This document shows positions 1-6,687 of a stretch of 9,166 nucleotides of DNA, in pieces. Every line of letters begins with the position of its first letter. The stretch's first letter is position 1. The DNA is from UBA1672 sp964352375 (GTDB taxonomy: Bacteria; Pseudomonadota; Alphaproteobacteria; Micavibrionales; Micavibrionaceae): contig CAYGSA010000074.1 of assembly GCA_964352375.1 (NCBI GenBank), forward strand, positions 1 through 9,166. The letters are read 5' to 3'. The position numbers and the translations under genes are program-made. The notes beneath the pieces are model-generated. The model did not search any database. It was not told the origin of the DNA and was given only the letters and a program-made list of their open reading frames with translations.

Positions 1-61
<61 letters not shown>

Positions 62-77
62 ACACTGTGGGAATGCG

Positions 78-106
78 TTTATGCCCTTATCCTGAAATAT
101 TGTCAA
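78..106 (-). promoter_or_regulatory. sigma-70-type promoter of the tRNA-Asn gene
   Basis: On the minus strand there is a perfect -35 box TTGACA (101-106), a 17-base spacer, and a -10-like CATAAA (78-83) that matches TATAAT at four of six positions. Transcription would start near base 71, about ten bases before the mature 5' end of the tRNA. This is a typical distance for a primary transcript trimmed by RNase P. Confidence 0.65.
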
Positions 107-547
107 GCTTACAAGCTCAGCATCAATGACTTTTTTACCTTTTTTGAGGTTGGCAATCTCATGCTAAAAAACTTCATAATTAAACTTTCATGTTCAAAGC
201 AAAGGTTTAGTATATATGAACCTAGCACAGTGAACGCACTAAGCCTGGAAAAATAGTGCTTAATCACCTCAAAACCATTGAACTCTAATATATCGCAATA
301 ATTCAAAAATATTGTCTACCCCATCCCTTTTTTTAAATTACGGAACAACACCAAGGCTATAAATATAAGGATACATTTCAAAAATTTAATGTTTTCATCT
401 CTAATTCATTATTTTATCTGATATATTGATCATCGAGAAATTCTACTATAAATATATTAGTTGCTCAAAAACTATTTTTAATGCAGCTCAGTAATAAAGA
501 AAAATACAACCTTATAAAATTAAAAAACAACAGAAACTCAACAAAAT
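107..547. other. AT-rich stretch without a convincing gene
   Basis: This 441-base stretch between the tRNA promoter and the receiver gene is very AT-rich. I see no RNA gene, clear repeat or strong terminator in it. It contains one weak minus-strand reading frame, listed separately. It must also hold the promoter of the downstream signalling operon. A possible candidate is TTGATC (426-431) followed by TATAAA (447-452), but the 15-base spacer is short and such matches are cheap in AT-rich DNA. Confidence 0.5.
109..306 (-). pseudogene. doubtful 65-codon frame, possibly a remnant of a methyltransferase C-terminus
   Basis: The frame starts with TTG at 306 and a TAG stop lies only a few codons upstream. 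It ends with TAA at 109-111. Its codons look reasonable for a gene, for example a run reading GFEVI followed by an aromatic-rich segment and LP. That pattern faintly recalls the C-terminal tail of class I SAM-dependent methyltransferases, where a LxxxGFEV motif precedes a hydrophobic stretch. No methyltransferase core or SAM-binding glycine motif is present, and there is no good Shine-Dalgarno sequence. It could be a decayed gene end or simply a chance open frame. Confidence 0.18.
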
Positions 548-916
548 ATGAGCGAGAAAAAAACAATTTTAATCATTGATGATGACCCAATCATCACAAT
601 GCAAATTGAACAAATATTAGAAAAAAATGACCTCAAAACCATAACCGCACCAAATGGAGTTATGGGCTTTGCAAAAGCAAAAACGGAACAACCCAGCCTG
701 ATCTTGCTCGACCGTCGCATGCCGGAAATGGACGGCAACGAAACCCTTATACAGCTCAAAAATAATGATCTAACCAAAAACATTCCTGTTATCATGATAA
801 CAGGAGACCAAAGAACAACCGACATATCAACCAGCTTTGAACTTGGCGCAGTAGATTACATCGTCAAGCCATTCGATGAAGGCCTAACGGTAAAACGTAT
901 CAGAAAAGTAATCTAG
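548..916 (+). CDS. stand-alone response regulator receiver protein (CheY-like)
   Basis: This 122-residue protein is a single receiver domain with no output domain. The acidic pocket is formed by Asp11-13 (IIDDDP), and the phospho-acceptor is Asp55 in LLDRRMPEMDG. The switch residues are Thr85 (MITGD) and Lys107 (IVKPFD), so all residues needed for phosphotransfer are present. Known single-domain receivers act by protein-protein contact or as phosphate carriers or sinks in relays. The ATG at 548 sits just before the first beta strand, so the start is well placed, although the Shine-Dalgarno sequence is poor. The hybrid kinase gene begins 25 bases after the stop, so the two are probably one operon. 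I infer that this receiver exchanges phosphate with the kinase's HPt domain. Confidence 0.9.
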   Translation: MSEKKTILIIDDDPIITMQIEQILEKNDLKTITAPNGVMGFAKAKTEQPSLILLDRRMPEMDGNETLIQLKNNDLTKNIPVIMITGDQRTTDISTSFELGAVDYIVKPFDEGLTVKRIRKVI

Positions 917-941
917 CACCATAAATAAAAAGGCCCGAGCG

Positions 942-3656
942 ATGAATATCAGAACCATATTCAAGCCATCCCTGACAAAAGCTTACATAACCGCGCTCTC
1001 TCTCGTCGCAATCATGTCGATTATCACATTCAGTCTGATGACCCTTATCATAGAAAAGAATAAATTCTCAGGGACAATAATAAATATTAGCGGCAAACAG
1101 CGCATGTTTTCTCAGAAAGCCGCTTTGCTAGCCAATGAGCTCATAATGCTTCCAAAAGATGAAAGGCCGCTCATTCGAGAAAAGCTTCAAAAAATCACTG
1201 ATGAAATGAAACGCGCTCACCATGATTTGATATACGGGAATAAAAACAGAGGACTGCCACCCCTCCAATCAAAAATTGTTCAGAATATACATTTTGGATC
1301 TGAATACGCACTCGACAAAAAAATAAAAATATATATCAACAACCTCAATATACTCTTAAACACGCCAGATGAAAAACTAAACAGAGAAAATCCAACACTG
1401 TATAAGATAAATACCATTGACGCCTCACAAATACTTGAAATTCTAGACAAAGTTGTAAAAACATATGAAAATGAAAGCCAGAACTCTCTCGCTTACCTTC
1501 ATAATGTTGAAAAAGGCGTTCTGGCATCCCTGTTAATTGTTTTACTATTCGAAGCCCTCTTCCTTTTCCGCCCATTAATCAGACACACCGAAGAAAAAAC
1601 CGCAGAATTAGAACGTCAAACACTAGAGCTAGCCGCTGCCCGTGAAGACTCAGAGGCTGCGCGGAGAACGTCAGAAGAGGCAACCCAACTCAAATCAGAA
1701 TTCCTTGCAAATATGAGCCACGAAATCCGCACCCCCATGAACGGAATCATTGGCATGACCAATGTCTTGCTCAATACAAAATTGAATAGCTCACAACGAA
1801 AATATGCAGAAACAGCGATATCTTCTGCCGAGAGCCTCCTCCAAATTGTAAACGACATACTGGATTTTTCAAAGATCGAGGCAGGAAAATTAGAATTCGA
1901 ACACATTCCCTTCAATTTACAAGCAATCATCGAAGACGTCGCAGAAATCATCTCAATAAAAGCACGAGAAAAAGATCTGGAAATCCTGATACGCTACACC
2001 CCTAATCTTCCACGCTACGTTATAGGCGACCCAAACCGATTAAAACAAATCTTCTTAAATCTAGCAACCAACGCCATCAAATTCACACGGAACGGCCACA
2101 TACTGTTTAACATCGATGTAAATCAGGAATATGATGATAAAATTGAATTTTTAGCATCAATAGAAGACACGGGCATAGGAATTCCTGAAGATAAACAAGA
2201 TTACATCTTTAAAAAATTCAACCAGGCCGATGAAACAACCACCCGTAAATTCGGTGGAACAGGTCTCGGGCTTGCCATCTGCAAAGAACTCACAAAACGC
2301 ATGGATGGCGATATAGGCGTCGAAAGCATATTAGGGGCAGGCTCAAAGTTTTGGTTCACATTCTCTGTTGAAAAAGATGAAACAAAAGAACTCTTAGAGA
2401 TCACAGACTTATCTGCAAGATTATCTGGCACAACTATTTTAGTTTTTGAACAAAACAAATGTGCGCAAGACATCATTAAGGAAACAATGCACGTCTATGA
2501 CATGACAATAAAAATAACATCTTCCATCGATGAAACCGTTGAAGAATTGAGTAAAAAATTAATAGACAAAAACCCCTATGATATATGTATACTCAGCTCC
2601 AAAAACTTTGATCCCCTATATATAGAACTTGCAGAAACACTTGATCAAAACGGGTCTATAGAAGAGACTGCATTGGTTTTAATATCCCCCTTAGATGAAA
2701 CCAACGATATAAGTACCTTACAAGCCAGCGGCTACACAAGCCACCTAACAAAACCAACCAGCAATTACGAAATTTTAAAATTAATTGATGAAATCCAAAG
2801 CAATAAAGAGAAAAATATATTTATAACGCACGATCTGATCAGCGGACACCAACATAAAACTGAAGTAATAGATATAAATTTCAAAAATATGTCTGTCCTG
2901 TTAGTTGAAGATAACCAAACAAACCAGGAAGTCGCGACAATCATGTTGCAACAACTAAAACTGGACGTCACAACAGCAAATAATGGCTTAATAGCAGTCG
3001 ATCTCTATAAAAAACAATCATTTGACATCATTCTCATGGACTGCAACATGCCAGAAATGGACGGTTTCGAAGCAACAAAAACAATCAGAAACATAGAAGC
3101 ACAAAGTGAAAACAATAAAAAAACCCCAATCATCGCCTTCACAGCATATGCGATGAAGGGGGATGATCAACAATGTATCAGAGCAGGCATGGACGACTAT
3201 CTGGCGAAACCCATAAAAACAAAAGAACTCATCAACACGCTACAAAAATGGCTTAACAAAGAGAACACAGACACAAAATCTAGGTCTTTGAAAAAAAATA
3301 AAAAAAAAACACCGCTCATTGACGAAGAAGTTCTATCCAATTTACAAAAACTAATGGGTGAAAAATTCAAGACAATGCTCGATCAATATATTGAAATCAG
3401 CAAGAAACAAATACAAGATACAGAAAAAGCAACCGCCAATGATGACTTCGAAACAATCTCAATATGTATGCACACACTAAAATCCTCTAGCGCAAGCATA
3501 GGTATGGCCTATATATCAGAACAAGCTGCACAGATTGAAAAATATGCTGATGAAGGAAGTATGGACGACCTTATCCCCCTCATCCAAGAACTCAAAACAT
3601 CCTTCAACACAACAGAAGAAAACTATAAAGAAAGGGCCTTTTCGCAAAAAGCATAA
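942..3656 (+). CDS. membrane hybrid histidine kinase (PilJ/NarX-type sensor, HisKA, HATPase, two receivers, HPt)
   Basis: The 904-residue protein has this order: TM1 (about 16-37); a sensor domain (about 38-190) with the PilJ/NarX-like motif INISGKQRMFSQK at 47-59; TM2 (about 193-213); a coiled coil (about 215-250); HisKA with His260 in NMSHEIRTPMNG; a HATPase with N-box Asn373/Asn377, G1 DTGIG (409-413), FKKF (423-426) and GGTGLGL (438-444); a degenerate receiver (about 497-617); an intact receiver with Asp657, Asp700, Thr734 and Lys756; and an HPt domain with His844 in MHTLKSSS. This is an ArcB/BarA-like phosphorelay protein. The P-box-like sensor motif is the part that binds nitrate in NarX, but the ligand here is unknown. 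The Shine-Dalgarno AAAAGG (928-933) lies eight bases before the ATG. The likely partner is the receiver gene immediately upstream. No DNA-binding output regulator is visible nearby. Confidence 0.93.
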   Translation: MNIRTIFKPSLTKAYITALSLVAIMSIITFSLMTLIIEKNKFSGTIINISGKQRMFSQKAALLANELIMLPKDERPLIREKLQKITDEMKRAHHDLIYGNKNRGLPPLQSKIVQNIHFGSEYALDKKIKIYINNLNILLNTPDEKLNRENPTLYKINTIDASQILEILDKVVKTYENESQNSLAYLHNVEKGVLASLLIVLLFEALFLFRPLIRHTEEKTAELERQTLELAAAREDSEAARRTSEEATQLKSEFLANMSHEIRTPMNGIIGMTNVLLNTKLNSSQRKYAETAISSAESLLQIVNDILDFSKIEAGKLEFEHIPFNLQAIIEDVAEIISIKAREKDLEILIRYTPNLPRYVIGDPNRLKQIFLNLATNAIKFTRNGHILFNIDVNQEYDDKIEFLASIEDTGIGIPEDKQDYIFKKFNQADETTTRKFGGTGLGLAICKELTKRMDGDIGVESILGAGSKFWFTFSVEKDETKELLEITDLSARLSGTTILVFEQNKCAQDIIKETMHVYDMTIKITSSIDETVEELSKKLIDKNPYDICILSSKNFDPLYIELAETLDQNGSIEETALVLISPLDETNDISTLQASGYTSHLTKPTSNYEILKLIDEIQSNKEKNIFITHDLISGHQHKTEVIDINFKNMSVLLVEDNQTNQEVATIMLQQLKLDVTTANNGLIAVDLYKKQSFDIILMDCNMPEMDGFEATKTIRNIEAQSENNKKTPIIAFTAYAMKGDDQQCIRAGMDDYLAKPIKTKELINTLQKWLNKENTDTKSRSLKKNKKKTPLIDEEVLSNLQKLMGEKFKTMLDQYIEISKKQIQDTEKATANDDFETISICMHTLKSSSASIGMAYISEQAAQIEKYADEGSMDDLIPLIQELKTSFNTTEENYKERAFSQKA

Positions 3657-3662
3657 AAACCC

Positions 3663-3691
3663 TTGCAAAAAAATCCGCCGCGCATTACTTT
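3663..3691 (+). promoter_or_regulatory. candidate promoter of the ilvB leader transcript
   Basis: TTGCAA (3663-3668) matches the -35 consensus at four positions. It is followed by a 17-base spacer and TACTTT (3686-3691), a weak -10. A start seven bases downstream would fall on the ATG at 3698, the second Met codon of the leader peptide. That would explain why no Shine-Dalgarno sequence precedes the leader. A closer -10 match, TATGAT (3703-3708), lacks a good -35 at the right distance and lies inside the leader peptide. Confidence 0.35.
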
Positions 3692-3775
3692 ATGCCTATG
3701 AATATGATTATAAACATTGTCAGCGTCGTCGTACTACCTATCGTCCTTCTAGACGAGGGAGCGCTGCGCACGTAG
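3692..3775 (+). CDS. Ile/Val/Leu-rich leader peptide of the ilvB attenuator (27 codons)
   Basis: ATG at 3692 opens a 27-codon frame ending with TAG (3773-3775). Ile is at residues 6, 7, 9 and 17, Val at 10, 12, 13, 14 and 18, and Leu at 15, 19, 20 and 25, so 12 of residues 6-20 are branched-chain. This is the signature of the leader peptides of ilv attenuators, where slow decoding of these codons reports low charged tRNA. Translation could equally start at the Met codons at 3698 or 3704. No Shine-Dalgarno sequence precedes any of them, so a leaderless transcript is possible. The stop codon lies just past the 5' strand of the antiterminator, where a terminating ribosome would mask it. The product itself probably has no function. 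Confidence 0.8.
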   Translation: MPMNMIINIVSVVVLPIVLLDEGALRT

Positions 3776-3829
3776 GACTTACGTGAATTCATAAAAAGCA
3801 GCGCCCCTCCATAAAAGGGGCGTTTTTTT
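3737..3829 (+). promoter_or_regulatory. transcription attenuator of ilvB (protector, antiterminator and terminator hairpins)
   Basis: Three alternative pairings can be drawn. The protector (1:2) pairs 3737-3745 with 3752-3759: eight pairs including one G-U, with A3740 bulged. The antiterminator (2:3) pairs 3755-3767 with 3798-3809: twelve pairs, with A3760 bulged. The terminator (3:4) pairs 3802-3808 with 3816-3822 and is followed by seven T. Strand 2 is shared by the first two and strand 3 by the last two, as in classic ilv and his attenuators. Ile/Val/Leu codons cover strand 1, so a stalled ribosome there would free strand 2 and allow readthrough into ilvB. A ribosome that reaches the TAG at 3773 would cover strand 2 and let the terminator form. 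The pairings are read from the sequence; the regulatory behaviour is inferred. Confidence 0.82.
3802..3829 (+). terminator. rho-independent terminator in the ilvB leader
   Basis: CGCCCCT (3802-3808) pairs perfectly with AGGGGCG (3816-3822) around a seven-base loop, followed by TTTTTTT (3823-3829). It lies 59 bases upstream of the ilvB start codon, so it acts as an attenuator rather than as an ordinary operon end. It may also stop readthrough from the kinase gene upstream, which has no terminator of its own that I can see. Confidence 0.88.
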
Positions 3830-3887
3830 ATGTTTTAACAAAATAAAATCAGTTAGATTAACTGCGCATGATAAAGGAAATGAGCAC

Positions 3888-5699
3888 ATGAGCACCGCAA
3901 AAACAAAAAAAGATGAGACAATCTCAGACATCACACCTGCAAAAAAGAGCAAAGTAAAAAAAATGAGCGGTGCGGAAATGGTGATCAAAGCCCTGATCGA
4001 GCAAGGCGTCGACACTATTTTCGGATACCCAGGCGGCGCAGTTCTTCCAATATACGACGAAATCTTCAAACAATCTGGCATTAAACACGTTCTCGTACGT
4101 CAAGAAGGCGGCGCGCTTCACGCTGCAGAAGGCTACGCCCGATCAACAGGAAAAGTAGGATGCGCACTCGTAACCTCAGGCCCCGGCGCAACAAACGCTG
4201 TCACAGGCCTTGCTGATGCAATGCTCGACTCAATTCCCCTTGTGTGTATCACAGGTCAGGTTCCCACATTCCTCATCGGCACAGACGCATTCCAAGAAGC
4301 AGACACTGTTGGCATCACGCGCCCCTGCACAAAACATAATTATTTGGTAAAAGACGCAAACGAACTCGCCAGTGCCGTCCATGAAGCTTTCCACATTGCA
4401 CGATCTGGTCGTCCCGGCCCCGTTGTTTTGGACATTCCCAAAGACATCCAATTTGCAGAAGGGAATTATGTTGATAAAGAACATGCACAAATGCATAGCC
4501 ACTACGCACCCGAAACAAGCCCGGACATGGACGACATTGAAGACGCCATAGAACTCATCGCCAGCGCCAAAAAGCCAGTTTTCTACACGGGTGGCGGCAT
4601 AATCAATGCAGGTAACGAGGCAAGCGAACTCCTCCGCGAATTCGTCCGCGAAACAGGCTTTCCAATTACATCAACATTAATGGGTTTAGGCGCATACCCT
4701 GCCCGCGATAAACAATGGCTTGGAATGCTTGGCATGCACGGAACCTACGAAGCCAACTGGGCAATGCATGATTGTGACGTGATGATCTGTATCGGCGCAC
4801 GCTTTGATGACCGCATCACAGGGCGCACAGATAAATTCTCTCCAAACTCAAAGAAAATTCACGTTGATATCGACGCAAGCTCAATCAACAAGAATATTCA
4901 AATTGATATCCCAATCATCGCAGACGCCGCCGAAGCGTTAAAAGCCATGATCAGTGTCTGGAAAAAGAAAGGCTATCAGGCCGATCAAGACGCTCTTAAA
5001 AAATGGTGGAAAAAAATCGAGACATGGCGCGCTAAAAATTGCTTGGCCTACACAAAGGACGATAAAATCATCAAGCCACAATACGCCCTAGAGCGCCTCG
5101 CCCACTATATCGAGCAGGATAAGCGCGACACTTACATCACCACCGAAGTCGGCCAGCACCAAATGTGGGCAGCACAGTTCTTGCCCTTCAACGAACCTAA
5201 CCGCTGGATGACCTCAGGCGGCCTTGGAACAATGGGCTATGGCCTGCCCGCAGCAATCGGCGTGCAAATGGCCTACAAAGACGCCCTTGTTATTGATGTC
5301 GCAGGCGAGGCCTCAATCCAGATGAACATCCAGGAACTCGCAACCGCAATCCAATATCGTTTGCCTGTGAAGGTCTTCATCCTCAACAATCAATGGATGG
5401 GAATGGTACGCCAGTGGCAAGAATTGCTTCACGGTGAACGCTACTCAGAGAGCTACACTGAAGCCCTCCCCGATTTCGTCAAACTCGTCGAAGCCTATGG
5501 CGGTGTTGGCCTTCAGGCAAAAACAGTCGATGAGCTAGACGGCGTAATCGAAGAAATGATGGCAACAGACCGCGTAACAATCGTAGACGTTCTGGTCGAT
5601 CAAAAGGAAAACTGCTTCCCCATGATCCCCTCAGGCAAAGCGCACAACGAAATGATCTTATCACCAGACGCAGATCAGTTTGATAAAAGTTTGGTTTAA
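3888..5699 (+). CDS. ilvB: acetolactate synthase large (catalytic) subunit
   Basis: This 603-residue ThDP-, Mg- and FAD-dependent cytoplasmic enzyme condenses two pyruvates to 2-acetolactate, or pyruvate with 2-oxobutyrate, in the first common step of Val/Leu/Ile synthesis. It has the three expected domains: an N-terminal pyrimidine-binding domain with the catalytic Glu73 in VRQEGGALHAAEGYAR, a central FAD-binding domain with GARFDDRITG at 303-312, and a C-terminal ThDP domain. The metal-binding motif reads GEAS (473-476) instead of GDGS or the GDAS I recall for alphaproteobacteria; the partner NN is at 500-501. About 25 Lys-rich residues precede the conserved MSGAEMVIKAL, making it slightly longer than usual. 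The Shine-Dalgarno AAGGA (3874-3878) is nine bases before the ATG. Expression is probably set by the upstream Ile/Val/Leu attenuator. Its partner ilvH is not downstream but on the opposite strand at 6684-7265. The symbol ilvB rather than ilvI is a convention choice. Confidence 0.97.
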   Translation: MSTAKTKKDETISDITPAKKSKVKKMSGAEMVIKALIEQGVDTIFGYPGGAVLPIYDEIFKQSGIKHVLVRQEGGALHAAEGYARSTGKVGCALVTSGPGATNAVTGLADAMLDSIPLVCITGQVPTFLIGTDAFQEADTVGITRPCTKHNYLVKDANELASAVHEAFHIARSGRPGPVVLDIPKDIQFAEGNYVDKEHAQMHSHYAPETSPDMDDIEDAIELIASAKKPVFYTGGGIINAGNEASELLREFVRETGFPITSTLMGLGAYPARDKQWLGMLGMHGTYEANWAMHDCDVMICIGARFDDRITGRTDKFSPNSKKIHVDIDASSINKNIQIDIPIIADAAEALKAMISVWKKKGYQADQDALKKWWKKIETWRAKNCLAYTKDDKIIKPQYALERLAHYIEQDKRDTYITTEVGQHQMWAAQFLPFNEPNRWMTSGGLGTMGYGLPAAIGVQMAYKDALVIDVAGEASIQMNIQELATAIQYRLPVKVFILNNQWMGMVRQWQELLHGERYSESYTEALPDFVKLVEAYGGVGLQAKTVDELDGVIEEMMATDRVTIVDVLVDQKENCFPMIPSGKAHNEMILSPDADQFDKSLV

Positions 5700-6019
5700 T
5701 GCAAATTGTCTACACCGCCGACAACGATGCCGAAGCGCATATGATGGCACATATGCTGGAGCGAGAGGACATACCTGCACACATACAAGGGACATTTCTT
5801 AGCGGCGGCTTAGGCGAACTGCCCGCTTCTAACCTTGTTCAAATAATGGTAGCGGACGATCATGTGGAACATGCACGTGAAATTATAGAGCAATGGGAAA
5901 CCTCTACTGCAAAAGAAGAAAAAAAGCCATTCCAAACAAAACGAAACTTAAAAACAGAATTTATTGCATTCGTTTTAGGCTGTTTGTTAATGTTTATCGT
6001 ACTGGAATACATAACATGA
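5699..6019 (+). CDS. DUF2007 family protein with a C-terminal membrane anchor
   Basis: The 106-residue protein begins MQIVYTADNDAEAHMMAHML and continues with a central LGELPASNLVQIMVADD and an EHAREIIEQWE helix. This matches the DUF2007 (putative signal-transducing) domain, whose biochemical role is not known. After a Lys-rich linker (about 72-86), residues 87-104 form one hydrophobic segment, so the domain is probably tethered to the inner membrane and faces the cytoplasm. Its ATG overlaps the ilvB stop by one base (TAATG, 5697-5701) and there is no separate Shine-Dalgarno sequence, so it is likely translated by reinitiation and shares the attenuator-controlled transcript. Being in the ilvB operon hints at a link to amino acid supply, but this is only contextual. 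No terminator is seen after it before the IS remnant. Confidence 0.8.
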   Translation: MQIVYTADNDAEAHMMAHMLEREDIPAHIQGTFLSGGLGELPASNLVQIMVADDHVEHAREIIEQWETSTAKEEKKPFQTKRNLKTEFIAFVLGCLLMFIVLEYIT

Positions 6020-6036
6020 CATTCAAAAAAGAATAT

Positions 6037-6312
6037 GGGGCTGTCCCAGATAACTAGGCTCAGGACTCATTAAATCCACCATAATACAATTGCTGCGATT
6101 TTTATTGCGGAGAAGAATGTGTGCACACAACGGTCATAGCGCGTTGCGATACGCCGCCAGTCTTTGAATTTACCAAACATGTTTTCAACTTTGTGGCGTT
6201 GTTTATAGAGCATTTTATCGTACTCATGTTGTATTTTACGGTTCTTCTTTGGCGGGATGCACGGCTCTATACCTTTGTTTCGTAGGCCATCCCTGAACCA
6301 GTCGGCATCGTA
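6037..6312 (-). mobile_element. remnant of an IS5-family insertion sequence (3' end only)
   Basis: The left boundary as drawn is GGGGCTGTCCC (6037-6047), which looks like one terminal inverted repeat because it lies just outside the transposase stop. The rest is the 3' third of the transposase gene on the minus strand. I find no inverted copy of the terminal sequence to the right and no recognisable transposase beyond about 6309-6321, so the 5' part of the element and its other end are lost. The right boundary is approximate. The element cannot move by itself. Confidence 0.7.
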
Positions 6313-6321
6313 TCTGGGCAC
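6070..6321 (-). pseudogene. C-terminal fragment of an IS5-family DDE transposase
   Basis: About 83 codons remain. YDADWFRDGLRNKGIEPCIP is the typical segment that follows the second catalytic Asp in IS5/IS427/IS1031-type transposases. HKVENMFGKFKDWRR (43-57) carries the third catalytic residue, Glu46, and the tail RCVHTFFSAIKIAAIVLWWI is the normal C-terminus. The first two catalytic Asp residues are missing. Where the family has a DKAYDADW-like motif, the sequence here reads VPRYDADW, so homology stops near base 6309. The GTG at 6319-6321 is only an apparent start. A TAA in the same frame a few codons further upstream confirms that the gene is broken. Confidence 0.85.
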
Positions 6322-6387
6322 CGTGCTGTCGGGAAGGCGGGCTTACTAGCCGGAAATCTTCTTATTCGTGATAGTTTATGGCGTGGT

Positions 6388-6687
6388 GTGCATATTGATA
6401 TGCTATCTAGACATAAGGAATTGTGTAGAAGCTTGTTCCCCTATCAGATGAAGGTTTTGCGAGGAATTTATGACGGAAAGGGATATCGCGAAATTGCAGA
6501 TAATTTAAATTATAGTATGGTAAATGTGAAAAGTATAATTATGAAAGGCGTTATCGCCGAATTTGGAGTTTTTTCTATGAAACAGGTTGCTTTAATTTTT
6601 TTTGCCGCTCATGAAATAAATCAAGACAAACTGATTAGGCCTGAAACGACGGTTAATGTAGTGGATGGCGAAGAACTTGTTGTCTAA
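6388..6687 (+). pseudogene. LuxR-type helix-turn-helix protein, probably truncated at its N-terminus
   Basis: From a GTG at 6388 the frame encodes 99 residues. Residues about 17-72 (LFPYQMKVLRGIYDGKGYREIADNLN...VKSIIMK...) fit a GerE/LuxR-type DNA-binding domain: LTxxExxVL-like opening, GxxxxEIAxxL turn, then a VKxxI recognition helix. The frame stays open upstream of 6388 as far as 6286, running into the IS remnant, with plausible coding sequence such as KAGLLAGNLLIRDSLWRG. No Shine-Dalgarno sequence precedes GTG 6388 or ATG 6400. I therefore infer that an N-terminal part was lost at the IS junction. Codon use differs from the neighbours: by hand count about 40 codons end in T and 12 in C, whereas ilvB favours C. 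Its stop overlaps that of convergent ilvH. It could still make a small DNA-binding protein. Confidence 0.6.

Noticed and set aside
538..825. 95-codon minus-strand frame opposite the receiver gene
   Set aside because: It is antisense to a receiver domain with all catalytic residues. The translation has no recognisable domain.
3535..3786. 83-codon plus-strand frame overlapping the kinase 3' end and the ilv leader
   Set aside because: It runs out of frame through the HPt-coding region and the attenuator. The kinase frame and the Ile/Val/Leu leader frame explain the same bases better.
3657..3887. Possible riboswitch upstream of ilvB
   Set aside because: The leader has an obvious translated Ile/Val/Leu-rich peptide and matching alternative stems. 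No known metabolite-binding aptamer core is seen.
3779..4121. Minus-strand frames opposite the ilvB start
   Set aside because: They are antisense to the conserved N-terminal domain of ALS and the attenuator, and show no domain or ribosome binding site.
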